Source: Aureococcus anophagefferens (lineage: Eukaryota > Sar > Pelagophyceae > Pelagomonadales > Pelagomonadaceae). From it: a stretch of 19,777 bases of DNA. Position numbers and translations under genes: made by a program. Location of the stretch: positions 252,959 to 272,735 of the forward strand of contig NW_008705597.1 of the NCBI RefSeq assembly GCF_000186865.1, in the 5' to 3' direction. A model generated the notes under the pieces. That model worked only from the letters and a program-made list of their open reading frames with translations. It did not search any database and had not been told where the DNA came from. This document shows, piece after piece, positions 1 to 8,012 of this stretch. Position 1 is the first letter of the stretch, and each line of letters opens with the position of its first letter.

Positions 1-29
1 TATGCGGCCACAAGCGAGACTTTGAGACG

Positions 30-529
30 ATGCTGAGCGATAATAATGTAACGTTAACAGCCAGTATTACAGACATAGTGAAGCAGCAATTGACAGAGGC
101 GCTTGCGGCAGCCCGCGGGTCTTCGATCCGCCGGCGTCGCCGGGGTTGGAGCTGGCAAAGACGGTGTATGCAGATATCAAAGATAAGTGGTGCGAGGTCA
201 ATGTCATGGGCCACCGCAATGGGATGATCTGTGTGGCATGGACAGGCGGGCAGTCGCAGCAACTGCGCAGTGCAGAGTTGCCTCGGAGCAAGGTCCGGAC
301 GCTTGAGGAGCATAACAATCTTAAAGGGCGCTTCCTTATTGGGCAGTTTCCCATGCTTATGCGTTTCTTCGGCGCTGTCGGAGAGGTAGAGCAGCATCAG
401 TACATCAGAATGCTGGCAAGCGGAGTTAAGTCCGTGGCCGGCGACGCCTATAACCTTGACGTCAAAGCGGCTGCGGTGGAGCGGGCTATTTCGAGCATCG
501 GGATGAACGAGATGATAGGATATTATTAG
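30..529 (+). pseudogene. Broken gag-like ORF of a DIRS/Ngaro-type retroelement, left copy
   Basis: An ATG at 30 opens a frame (MLSDNNVTLTASITDIVKQQ...) that reaches an LAAA stretch near 115. The conserved part then continues in another frame from about 120 to the TAG at 527-529, including ELAKTVYADIKDKWCEVNVM and LASGVKSVAGDAYN. The same protein is encoded on the minus strand at the right end of the window, beside a reverse-transcriptase/RNase H fragment, which is why I call this one gag-like. Compared with that copy it lacks most of an Ala/Pro-rich linker after LAAA; the deletion also breaks the frame. Similarity stops near 505-515, shortly before the stop, so the 3' end is truncated. No known Gag fold was recognised. 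The family name is inference from the neighbour of the other copy. Confidence 0.6.
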
Positions 530-1190
530 CCTTTTTTGTAAAATGTCGTCCGTATCTCTCAAATATCAGTCAAACAAGTTTTCCTGATATTCGTGAGAAA
601 CAAACAAATTTGACAAAAAAGTTAATAATATCTCGGTCTCGCGGAAAAACTAAAACATAACATTAATTATCAGTAATCTTCAAAATTTTCTGTTACATAT
701 CAGTATTCCTTGGTGCTGGAGTGCAAGGCGCGGAGGATTTGTTCGGTCGAAGGCGAGCAACTTAGTTCGCGTCGGGGCAGCCTCTTCCAGTACCCTATTC
801 GGGTCTGGTCTTCTAACGGATAGTTAGATACCGATTTATATAAGCATGATACTTCCCCGTATCACCAATGATACTTTCAGTATCACCATGAATTTAAGTG
901 TGGATAGCACATTGTAACCGTCACGGTGACCCATCTTTGTGGTTCTTTAGATACTTCATCAGAGCCTTTAGATAGAGGACATGGATCTTCTTAGGATCAT
1001 GCATACCTTTACATGCTTTGTTTACTAGGGGGGAGAGGAGGCGCCTAACTAGGGATACTCTCAGGATCGTGATCCTCTAACTAGGAAAACTCTCTAGATT
1101 GTTTTCTACGCGCCGCGGGCCCGGGCTTGCGCTCGGGATACCGGGGGGGCGACGCGTGCGCGCGCGCGCGCCATGCCTCGTCCGATCGGC
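530..1190. other. Intergenic stretch with short imperfect repeats
   Basis: No supported gene. Bases 530-720 are AT-rich and contain several short ATATCAGT/ATCAGT words. Bases 846-888 hold two tandem ~21-bp units, each an imperfect inverted repeat (GATAC...GTATC). Bases 1047-1094 hold two CTAACTAGG-plus-ACTCTC units around a small palindrome (AGGATC-GT-GATCCT). Base composition becomes strongly GC-rich after about 1105. The function is unknown; this could be the decayed end of a mobile element. Confidence 0.5.
846..888. repeat. Two tandem ~21-bp units, each with GATAC/GTATC arms
   Basis: Copy 1 (846-867) reads ATGATACTTCCCCGTATCAC and copy 2 (868-888) reads ATGATACTTTCAGTATCACC. The units are adjacent, differ only in the loop, and each can fold on its GATAC/GTATC arms. 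They could be binding sites or simple slippage products. Confidence 0.55.
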
Positions 1191-1628
1191 CTAGTCCTTA
1201 CGGGGCGCGATCTGGAGCCGCGAGCCCCCGGTCTGCGCGCGGATCTGCTCCGCGAGCCGGTCCGTCTCCGCGGCGTCGCGCTGCGAGAGCATGAGCCGCT
1301 GCCGCGGCGCGCCGGCGCCGGCGCCGGGCGTCGGCGCGGCCGTCGGGAGTTGCCGGATGGCGGCCGGGTTCGCCCGCCGCGTCTGCCCGTCGATGGAGTC
1401 CTTCGTCGACGCGAGATTCCACCGCTCTTCGTCCGAGAGCTTGAAGTTCCACGCGTGGCGCGTGCGCTTGCAGCGGTCGCGCACGTTGGACGGGATGCCG
1501 TCGTAGTACATGCGATCGAGGCGGCCGTCGTTCCAGGCGCCGACGAAGGCCCGGAAGCGGTCGCGCGCGTCGTCGGTCGCCAGGTCGTCGGGTTCTGCGT
1601 TGCCACTATGCTCGTTGCATGGGCAGTA
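1191..1628 (-). CDS. GC-rich ORF in frame behind the TGA of the membrane-protein gene
   Basis: Reading minus-strand from 1628 there are 145 open codons to the TAG at 1191-1193. The product starts YCPCNEHSGN, has a charged and aromatic middle (DRFRAFVGAWNDGRL, then RTRHAWNFKLSDEERWNLAS) and ends in a Pro/Ala/Gly-rich linker and a charged tail. The mixed composition with well-spaced Trp/Phe looks more like protein than the alternative minus-strand frame, which is almost pure Arg/Thr/Ser. The block is in the same frame as the upstream 619-codon ORF and separated from it only by one TGA at 1629-1631, so it could be a C-terminal extension lost by a point mutation, a read-through product, or part of an unrelated gene whose start is missing. 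I recognise no family. Confidence 0.4.
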   Translation of the reverse strand, partial: YCPCNEHSGNAEPDDLATDDARDRFRAFVGAWNDGRLDRMYYDGIPSNVRDRCKRTRHAWNFKLSDEERWNLASTKDSIDGQTRRANPAAIRQLPTAAPTPGAGAGAPRQRLMLSQRDAAETDRLAEQIRAQTGGSRLQIAPRKD

Positions 1629-3488
1629 TCATGCTGTGCTCATAGTTGTTTCTGTTGCCGCAGTAGATGAGCTGGATGAGTCCGATGTGGAACTTACCGA
1701 TGATGATGAATCCACTGATGAGGACACCGAGGATACGGAGGAAGTCATCGAGGTTCTGGAGCTGATTGCATTCACAAGTTTTTTTCGCTTGTTGTCACGC
1801 GCTTTTCTAGCTGCTGCAGGCTCGATGGCTATCAATTGAAAATGAGAAACTCCGTCGCGGAAAAACACAATTGCTAGAAACGTGACAATATTAAAGTCGG
1901 GAGCACGTGCTGCTGTCGCCGGGATAGATCCCATTACCAGCAAGACCGGAAGAGAACCAATATCAAAAAAACCAGCTCTCGCAAGGTTAAGGATCATTTT
2001 GTTACGGAAGGCAATCATCGCGGCATTTTCGGAAGAATCTGATAGCATCTCAGTCACCTTGCCGGCTTGATTTTGGAAAAAGACCGCGCAACCGAAACCA
2101 ATGAGGGGCATTACCACAAAAATAATGTTGTAAGTGCTAGGTTGCCAGGCATATTCTCCATATTCACCCGGTAAGGTCCTACAGTTAATAGCTGCCAAAA
2201 ACCCCATGACAGTGCACAGGATGATTATACGTTTCTTGAACAGATCCAAGATAGGTGGCGCGGTTTTCATCTGTTTTGCTGCATTCGTTTCATTCATCCA
2301 GACGAGTGCCATCATAATTGTAGTGGTAGTACCCTCCAACTTAAAGTCAAAATTATAGAACCCGAAAGCGGTGCCCCAGCCCCCAGTCGCCAAAGTTTTG
2401 AAAAATATTCCAACGGTGAAAGGAAATGCTCCGATTAACAAAGAGATGGAATGAAAAAAATTAGGTAACACCTCCAAGCCAAATACGGCTTCTTGCATCT
2501 TGAAGGGGACTTTTTTAACATTCTTTCCTTGAAGCTGCGCAGTCCATCTTGGGAACATATACGGAAAAAATTGAATACAAAGCATAGCTGTGCTAGTGGG
2601 GAAGAGGCAGCATAGCCAAGCCATGAATATGCCAACGCCCCACAGGGTCATGTTTCTTCGGTTATTTGGGAATTCGATACCCGGGCGCCAAGTTCCACGT
2701 GTCGCCCTCAACTCAAAAGGGATGTCTCTCTTCAACATGTGATCTATGGTAGGTCGGCTATATAGCCAGTTAAGATCAAAGACACCGAATGTCATCTTTC
2801 GTGTCCTCCAATAGATGTCTCTGGCGGACTGCATGTTGTAGAGTCCAACCACGTTGTCTGCTTGGGCGCCGGTGCCAAAGATCATACTCGCCCTTGCGCG
2901 ATGTAAGTTAAGATGTAGAGCAGGCATGGTGCACGCACCATTTGGAAAGACATTGCCAGAAGTTTCACTCGAAATAAAAACGACATGGCCACGCATGTTT
3001 GGCAGCTTCCTTGGGGGGCAGAAAATGCCATACGGATCGGCACCTTCTGCTCTCCCATAACTCGAGTACGGTCTCATGGTGAGTCCTTCATCAAGGGTAG
3101 AAAATGGTCGAGATTTTGCGTTCCCCCACGTGTAGATGTATGTTTGATGATACATGCCGTCTCTAATGTTCTTGTATCCAGAATTTTGCGATATGGAATT
3201 CATGTATTTGAAATGGCCATGTTTCTCGAAGAACAGGAATAGAGGGGGGCTTTTAGGCGGCCATTTATGGCTTACTGCTTCCGCACGAATTTTTTTATCG
3301 GGATCGATATCTGTCCCCTTCCGATACGCTGCTTGGGCAAAGTGTGCGTTCACAGCAAAAACTATAGTCCACAACACCATACTTGTCAATCGACCGCGGG
3401 CGTTAAGATGTGCGATGTCCGCGGCGTTAGACAGATGCGCAGGTGATAGTACAGGTAATCTTCGATTAGCCAGGAAAGTAGCGCCCAA
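1629..3488 (-). CDS. Orphan multi-pass membrane protein with Ser-rich tail
   Basis: A 619-codon uninterrupted frame. The better start may be Met37, because residues 37-53 (MVLWTIVFAVNAHFAQA) look like a signal peptide ending at AQA; the 36 residues before it are ordinary and may be untranslated. A soluble region of about 220 residues rich in aromatic residues follows (about 54-277). Hydrophobic membrane segments then lie near 280-305, 343-365, 385-398, 420-436, 452-471, 505-527 and 532-546. Residues 557-572 are basic (ARKARDNKRKK), and the last 40 are nearly all Ser/Thr with a few Asp. The topology suggests a secretory-pathway or plasma-membrane protein with a lumenal N-terminal domain and a cytosolic Ser-rich tail. 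No transporter or receptor motif is recognisable, so the function is unknown. Its base composition is moderate, in contrast to the GC-rich block that follows its stop. Confidence 0.75.
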   Translation of the reverse strand: MGATFLANRRLPVLSPAHLSNAADIAHLNARGRLTSMVLWTIVFAVNAHFAQAAYRKGTDIDPDKKIRAEAVSHKWPPKSPPLFLFFEKHGHFKYMNSISQNSGYKNIRDGMYHQTYIYTWGNAKSRPFSTLDEGLTMRPYSSYGRAEGADPYGIFCPPRKLPNMRGHVVFISSETSGNVFPNGACTMPALHLNLHRARASMIFGTGAQADNVVGLYNMQSARDIYWRTRKMTFGVFDLNWLYSRPTIDHMLKRDIPFELRATRGTWRPGIEFPNNRRNMTLWGVGIFMAWLCCLFPTSTAMLCIQFFPYMFPRWTAQLQGKNVKKVPFKMQEAVFGLEVLPNFFHSISLLIGAFPFTVGIFFKTLATGGWGTAFGFYNFDFKLEGTTTTIMMALVWMNETNAAKQMKTAPPILDLFKKRIIILCTVMGFLAAINCRTLPGEYGEYAWQPSTYNIIFVVMPLIGFGCAVFFQNQAGKVTEMLSDSSENAAMIAFRNKMILNLARAGFFDIGSLPVLLVMGSIPATAARAPDFNIVTFLAIVFFRDGVSHFQLIAIEPAAARKARDNKRKKLVNAISSRTSMTSSVSSVSSSVDSSSSVSSTSDSSSSSTAATETTMSTA

Positions 3489-3794
3489 AAGAGAGTTTAG
3501 TTTATTGGCTCCCTATCCACGAGCGAGTATCGAAAGCCAAATCCGCATGACGGGGTCGGATAATACAACTTGACTTTCGTTGTTCCCACCCCACAGAAAC
3601 CGACGCGCTTGTTCGAATGGGGAATGGGCCGGGTCTTTGAATTAATTGCGAACATTTTTCTGGACGATTCGCGGTTTTCGTCTCGCCAGCACTCTGGGAT
3701 TTTCCACCGCGCGTCGCCATCGGTAAGATTTTGCTTACTTGGACCAGCAACCGCTTCCGACGGCGGGCGCCGTAAGCTCAGCGCGGCCCGTGAA
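3489..3794. other. Upstream region of the membrane-protein gene, no clear gene
   Basis: All short frames here are open by chance on both strands. A minus-strand ATG at about 3724 (MATRGGKSQSAGETKTANRP) opens 73 codons and could be a small exon or upstream ORF of the membrane-protein gene. I see neither a matching donor site nor a conserved motif. Confidence 0.3.
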
Positions 3795-4136
3795 TTAATT
3801 GCGCCGACCCAGGGGTGTTGCAAGTAAACGCGCTTGGGTTAATTTATTGAAGTAGTAATCGAAAACCTCATCGAAATCATCCAAAACGGCATCGCTTCGA
3901 CCGACGGATAACGCTGCGATGATGTGATGCGCCGGCACCGCGCCGTTTTGCGCCAGGTGGTGCACGAAAAGCGCGCGTGCTGCGCCGGGCAGCGACGACG
4001 GGGTTCGGGAGCTCAAAAAATCCTGCTGGCGGCATTCTGCGGCGAGACTGTCGATCACTGCGACTGCGGGGCGCGCCGACTCGATTTTTGCATTCCGGGG
4101 TCCATATACCGTGACAGCTGGCATGGGGCAACTCAT
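3795..4136 (-). CDS. Possible small hypothetical protein
   Basis: From an ATG near 4136 (MSCPMPAVTVYGPRN...) the frame gives about 113 residues ending ATPLGRRN. The sequence contains Ala/Leu-rich helical-looking stretches (PAVAVIDSLAAE; AARALFVHHLAQ; HHIIAALSVG) and an acidic-aromatic DDFDEVFDYYFNKL. This composition is more protein-like than the overlapping frames. The frame continues upstream only into a poly-Arg translation of the CGA/CGG microsatellite, which I exclude. No family recognised; it could be an exon of a larger gene. Confidence 0.3.
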   Translation of the reverse strand: MSCPMPAVTVYGPRNAKIESARPAVAVIDSLAAECRQQDFLSSRTPSSLPGAARALFVHHLAQNGAVPAHHIIAALSVGRSDAVLDDFDEVFDYYFNKLTQARLLATPLGRRN

Positions 4137-4220
4137 CACCTCTCTGCGGTTACCCTGCGACTGAATTAGGTTCGAAACTTCCCCGCGCGCGCGACGACGA
4201 CGACGACGGCGGCGGCGGCG

Positions 4221-4267
<47 letters not shown>

Positions 4268-4886
4268 CGACCGACCGACCGACCGACCCAGAAAATAAGT
4301 GCCAGGAGCTCCCTGGGGACCTAGGGGGGGTCGCCCGACGCCTCCCCAAGTACGCCCCCGCCGGACCCAGTCGAATTTTACAAACCCGACCCCCCATGCG
4401 GGATTTTACTAGGGGGGGTCAATGAACCCCGGCGCCGCGGCTCTCCGGGCTCCGCTCCGCCTCCGCTGGCGCCTGGTTTCGGGAGGCGTCCCTGGAGCGA
4501 CTTCCGGGATTTTGGGGGACGCGAAAATTGGGGGAACTGCGTCCTGCGGCGCCGTACGGCGAATGCGCCGATTTATGGCTCCCCCAAAACTCGCCCGGGC
4601 CCCGGCCAGAATGGGTCACAGTGCCCTAGTACCATAACTTCGCTCAATCCGGACGGATCAGGACGAACCGAAAGTCGTTTTCGAGTTCCTACGCGGGCTC
4701 CTCGGGATGGGCGCAGCCTCGGAGCTCGGCTCGACGACGGCAAAATCCCGGGTTTTCAGTGTCGCCCCCTAATTTTACTCCGACTGGGCTGCAATTGCAT
4801 TTGCGGCAGTACAATATGTTTCCGGTAACGAGTTGGTGAGTTTAGACCACCTATCATCATCCAGCTAAATAAAACTGCTAAGTGGG
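4137..4886. other. GC-rich non-coding stretch with microsatellites
   Basis: Contains the CGA/CGG and CCGA repeats, a pair of CTAGGGGGGGTC direct repeats 88 bp apart (4321-4332 and 4409-4420), and G-runs around 4510-4600. Short frames on both strands are arginine-, proline- and glycine-rich and show no recognisable domain. I see no RNA gene. Confidence 0.45.
4191..4288. repeat. Microsatellites (CGA/CGG)n then (CCGA)n
   Basis: Bases 4191-4265 are a trinucleotide run of CGA and CGG units. It passes directly into a tetranucleotide run of CCGA units (about 4266-4288). In the minus frame this would read as about 25 consecutive arginines, which argues that long ORFs through it are artefacts. Confidence 0.9.
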
Positions 4887-5947
4887 ATGGTCCCTAGAAT
4901 TCTTCAGCGTATCGAGCACTACGCAGAGAGAATTCGGTTCTTTAACTTCCTCCAGGGTGCATATCCCATTGCGTATGAAACTCCCTGGCAATCGAAGATT
5001 ACCTGTACCGAACTTGATTGTGGCCGAGTGCCCTCCCGTCCTGCGCTTCTGCGGCGAGCAGTTATCAAGCTGCTGGGCGCTACGAACGGCCAAGCGGACA
5101 GAAACAATACTCCCTTGCACAAGAACGGCTCGGACCAGCCATGCACACAAACAGTAGGACGGCGCGGGGGGGCTAGCACCGCGCCGCGACGAAGCAGTTG
5201 GTCAATGACCGAGATCGTAGAAATTGAGCTCGTTACTCCATGCACGCACGTGCGCCTGGGTTTTATGAGAGCGATAGCTCGTGCATTTTCAGTCTCCAAA
5301 AGCAATTGGAGACGTTCCCTAAATAACAATGGTCGAATTACCACCAGGACTGCCAAAAAACTGCGCGCCAGCTTCGACCTATACGACAAGAATAAGAGTG
5401 GATCGGTCGACATCTATGAAATGACCCAGGTTGAAACTTATCACAGTTGATCTTCTCTAAGTCACATTACACAGTGCGTTGCGTCTCTCGGACACACGCT
5501 GACGGCTGAACACATTGCTGACATCTTCAAAACTGTGGACATCGATGGAGATGGAAAAGTGGACTTTGATGAATTTGTTCTCATCATGAGCAAATGCCCG
5601 CGCCAAATCCCGCTGCTTGTACTCACCTTTTTTGTGTAGAGCTGCAAAGACGACACGGCCTTTGGCTTGAATGCATTGAATTTGCGCTCCGGGAATCTTG
5701 TTCACTCAGTCATGACGATTGCAGAAAGCTCCTAACACGCAAATTCGCCAACTTCTCCCCGGGCGAAATCGACCACTTCGTTTTTACCAAAGTTGCGTCT
5801 TCACAACCCTCAGCACAAATCTCATTGTCGTAGGTAGGGCTGGTTGATGACAATAAAGATGGCTTTGTCACCCTAGAGAAAATTCAGTCCTTTTCACGCA
5901 CAAACAAAATCATTGCCGATGTTTTCCCTTGTCAGTTGCTTGATTGA
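4887..5947 (+). CDS. Calmodulin/CDPK-like EF-hand protein, four exons
   Basis: Proposed exons are 4887-5429, 5475-5589, 5640-5791 and 5834-5947, with phases that close to 307 codons and a TGA at 5945-5947. EF-hand loop 1 (DKNKSGSVDIYE) ends exon 1; exon 2 continues the helix and carries the canonical loop DIDGDGKVDFDE; exon 4 has DDNKDGFVTLEK, with Lys instead of Glu at position 12, so calcium binding there should be weak. Intron 1 (45 bp) is GT...ACAG and intron 3 (42 bp) is GT...GTAG; intron 2 (50 bp) fits only as GC...TAG. The first 150 residues are unlike any domain I know, and the true start is uncertain. Calcium sensing in the cytosol is the family role; partners are unknown. Exon 3 may hold a degenerate EF-hand. 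Confidence 0.7.
5590..5639 (+). other. Candidate GC-AG intron in the EF-hand gene
   Basis: Exon 2 ends ...CTCATCATGA and the sequence continues GCAAATGCC. A pyrimidine-rich end TTTTTTGTGTAG lies at 5628-5639. Removing the 50 bp restores the frame used downstream (phase 1). The only GT donor nearby, at 5619, would leave a 21-bp intron. Confidence 0.45.
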
Positions 5948-6077
5948 GCCAGCGGGAAGTTCAACTTGTGTGTATGTAAAGGGAATTAGCTAGGCTACCC
6001 TTCAATGAACTGGGTACTTGCAGTTTAAACGAACCCCACTAGTCTCGTGGAAAATTCTTAAGTCAAGATTCCGTTGA

Positions 6078-6614
6078 GTAGATGAAAATCTTAAAAGAAA
6101 TGAGGAAAATAAAAAGATAATTGATGAGGCTTGTCGTGATATGAACATTGATTTTGATATTTTTCAATACAAACCTGTGTTATTTTGTCCGTGTGGACAC
6201 GATATATTAAGAAATCATTTTATAGGTTTACCAAATTCCAATAAAGTTATTTGCATAGGTAGTGAATGTGTTAAACATTTTATTGTTAATGAAGGTGTGA
6301 CGAAGTTAAAATGTTTCAAGTGTGATAAGGGACAGCGTTCCAAGGACGGTATAATTTTATGTTCTACTTGTGGAAAGTATATTAGGGATTGTATAGAGAG
6401 CGGTTTTGCGAAACGCCTTAATGGGCATTGGTCTCTTGAAAGAGATCGTAAGAAACAAAAGGAACGATTCAAAGAGTTTATAAGGACAGATTTACCGAGA
6501 AAATTGCGGGTTATGTATGAAAGAGGCAAATGTTGGAAGGAATTTATGGTTTTACTTTGGGAATTATTAGCAGAATACAATCTATTAAATAGTGCTATCA
6601 TAAAAATATTTTAA
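6078..6614 (+). CDS. Virus-like Cys-cluster (zinc-binding) protein, N-terminally truncated or shortened
   Basis: The frame is open from 6078, just after a TGA at 6075-6077; the first ATG is 6141. From the ATG there are 157 residues. Cys pairs and neighbours suggest zinc binding: CPCGH (about residues 18-22), IGSECVKHF (about 45-53), KCFKCDKG (about 60-67) and CSTCGKYI (about 75-82), followed by a basic helix (ERDRKKQKERFKEF). Proteins with a CxCGH followed by an IGS.C...F element are recurrent in giant viruses; I know the pattern but cannot search it. The gene is AT-rich and uses A/T-ending codons, unlike its neighbours on both sides. Open codons before the ATG are Lys/Asn/Glu-rich and plausible coding, so the 5' end may have been cut when the segment was captured. 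Function unknown. Confidence 0.65.
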   Translation, partial: VDENLKRNEENKKIIDEACRDMNIDFDIFQYKPVLFCPCGHDILRNHFIGLPNSNKVICIGSECVKHFIVNEGVTKLKCFKCDKGQRSKDGIILCSTCGKYIRDCIESGFAKRLNGHWSLERDRKKQKERFKEFIRTDLPRKLRVMYERGKCWKEFMVLLWELLAEYNLLNSAIIKIF

Positions 6615-6654
6615 CAGGATTAAGCAAGACCAAAAAAATGATTTAAACTTAAGA

Positions 6655-6674
6655 TAATAAGATATAAAATATAT
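6655..6674 (+). promoter_or_regulatory. A/T-only stretch before the AT-hook ORF
   Basis: AATAAGATATAAAATATATA lies directly before the ATG at 6675, with only 60 bp between the two genes. It resembles the compact A/T-rich promoters of large DNA viruses. No element was matched precisely. Confidence 0.35.
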
Positions 6675-6923
6675 ATGGACAAACAATTGGAAACAGAACC
6701 TAAGCCTAAAAAGAAGGTCGGGCGTCCTCGTAAATATCATACCGATGAAGAATATAAAGCTGCAAGAAAAATACAAAACGATAAATATACGGCTAAGATT
6801 AAGAAAATGCGTGAGTTGTGTCAGCAAATTGGAGAATGCTTATGGAATATTTTGAAGGTAAAATCTTTGCCTTTCACGATGCCATATACATCAAACAACC
6901 TAATGGGTTATATTATCAATTAA
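6675..6923 (+). CDS. AT-hook small basic protein, virus-like
   Basis: 82 residues starting MDKQLETEPKPKKKVGRPRK. GRPRK at about residues 16-20 is an AT-hook core that binds the minor groove of AT-rich DNA. A Lys/Tyr-rich helix follows (YKAARKIQNDKYTAKIKK). AT-hooks of this type are common in giant-virus and polinton-like virus proteins. After about residue 53 (QQIGE) the composition changes and the next ORF starts in another frame at the same place, so the last 25 residues may be the product of a frameshift, or the two genes may simply overlap. Confidence 0.55.
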   Translation: MDKQLETEPKPKKKVGRPRKYHTDEEYKAARKIQNDKYTAKIKKMRELCQQIGECLWNILKVKSLPFTMPYTSNNLMGYIIN

Positions 6924-7105
6924 ATGGTGATAAGGATTATTTCAAGAGTTTTGTTCGTCGGGAAATATTGGTTGAATTTGTTCTACTATCTGATCAACTT
7001 GGCGAGGAAGAGTTCTTAGTTATGATTCAAAATGCCCATTACACACAGCATTTATGGACGACCTATACAAGTTGGGGCGTGACCAATATTCGGATGTTCC
7101 TTTAA
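6836..7105 (+). CDS. Small virus-like ORF overlapping the AT-hook gene
   Basis: An ATG at 6836 (MLMEYFEGKIFAFHDAIYIK...) gives 89 residues ending TNIRMFL. It is acidic and aromatic, with a middle that looks like a small folded domain (KQPNGLYYQLNGDKDYFKSF). It overlaps the end of the AT-hook ORF by 88 bases in a different frame. Either it is an independent overlapping gene, as in compact viral genomes, or it is the C-terminal half of the AT-hook protein after an indel near 6830. No family recognised. Confidence 0.45.
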   Translation: MLMEYFEGKIFAFHDAIYIKQPNGLYYQLNGDKDYFKSFVRREILVEFVLLSDQLGEEEFLVMIQNAHYTQHLWTTYTSWGVTNIRMFL

Positions 7106-7524
7106 AGATGAATAACAATTATGGATATATTGGGTTCAATGGGCTAGTGAAGATTACAGCTAGATTGAGGAGGAGGATAATCACATGCGCGATGATAAAA
7201 AATTTACAAGTCTTTTAGTTCCGTACAGGCCGCGAAGTTCACGACCTTTTACCATACTCGACGCAAAGCTTCGTCGCGCCCCTGGCCGCGATCCCGCCGG
7301 CGCTCGCCAGCGTCTGCGGCGATGCCGTCGCGCACGGGCGCCTTGAAATTCAAATCGCAAACGCGTCACGTTTCGCGCCTGTACCGAAGCACTTGGCGGC
7401 ACCAAGCTTTGAGGCTTTACACGACGAAGATCGAAGTGATTGAGTCGGTCAAGGGCGGCGGAAATATATTTTTTGGTGGCTGCTTGGGTTCGAACTGAGA
7501 GATAAAGTGCGTTGACCGCGTTGT

Positions 7525-7635
7525 CCGAGTGTTTGGACTGTGTGCGAGGCGGCAAGCCCGAGTGGCGGCGAGTTTGTGTTGGATATGAGTTGTGAATGAC
7601 GTTGTACATGTGTAACTCGGGCGAGAGCTGCGAAT
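7525..7635 (+). repeat. 111-bp direct repeat, copy 1
   Basis: Begins CCGAGTGTTTGGACTGTGTG and ends GAGAGCTGCGAAT. It matches 7690-7800 at 107 of 111 positions by eye, with no gaps. The copies are separated by 54 bp of unrelated sequence. Confidence 0.9.
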
Positions 7636-7689
7636 TCGACCGCCGGAGCACTGCGCCATCGCTTGCTTCGGGGTTTGTCTTCCGCACGG

Positions 7690-7800
7690 CCGAGTGTTTG
7701 GACTGTGTGCGAGGCGGCAAGCCCGAGTGGCGGCGAGTTTGCGTTGGATATGAGTTGTGAATGATGTCGTACGTGTGTAACTCGGGCGAGAGCTGCGAAT
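7690..7800 (+). repeat. 111-bp direct repeat, copy 2
   Basis: Same unit as 7525-7635 with four substitutions, all transitions, clustered in the second half. Sequence homology stops exactly at GCGAAT. It may be a dispersed genomic repeat or a tandem duplication with a spacer. Confidence 0.9.
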
Positions 7801-8012
7801 CCGAGGAACGCGCTGCGCAAGGTGTCCCGCTCGGCTGTCCTACTCGCCCGCAGCGCGCTGGCGCCGGAATGCGAGCCTAGTCGCGCGAGCTTTCGGTGCA
7901 TGGCCGCCTAAGACGGTCTCTAGTCGCGCTAGTTCCATATCCCTTATGTTGGGCCCCCTGGCGACTGCCAGCTGCCCCACCGCCTCACTTCCTGGAAAGC
8001 TCATGCGTCCAT

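Larger units (their letters stand above)
7106..8012. other. Repeat-bearing stretch without a convincing gene
   Basis: AT-rich sequence gives way to GC-richer DNA at about 7210. The long minus-strand frames here (7181-7720 and 7449-7901) are open because the 165-bp offset between two repeat copies is a multiple of three; neither has a recognisable domain. I treat the region as non-coding. Confidence 0.45.

Noticed and set aside
1106..1606. 166-codon minus-strand ORF and the 165-codon plus-strand ORF in the GC-rich block
   Set aside because: Both are Arg/Thr/Ser/Ala- or Arg/Pro-rich shadow frames of GC-rich DNA; the third frame (1191-1628, minus) has a protein-like composition.
1510..1839. Plus-strand acidic ORF (DESD...DDDESTDEDTED)
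   Set aside because: It is the complement of the Ser/Thr-rich tail of the membrane-protein gene; such tracts are open on both strands.
4137..4397. N-terminal extension of the minus-strand ORF through a poly-Arg run
   Set aside because: It translates the CGA/CGG microsatellite and has no start context of its own.
7181..7901. Two minus-strand ORFs of 179 and 150 codons
   Set aside because: They read through the 111-bp repeat in two frames, both open because the repeat offset is a multiple of three; no domain is visible.
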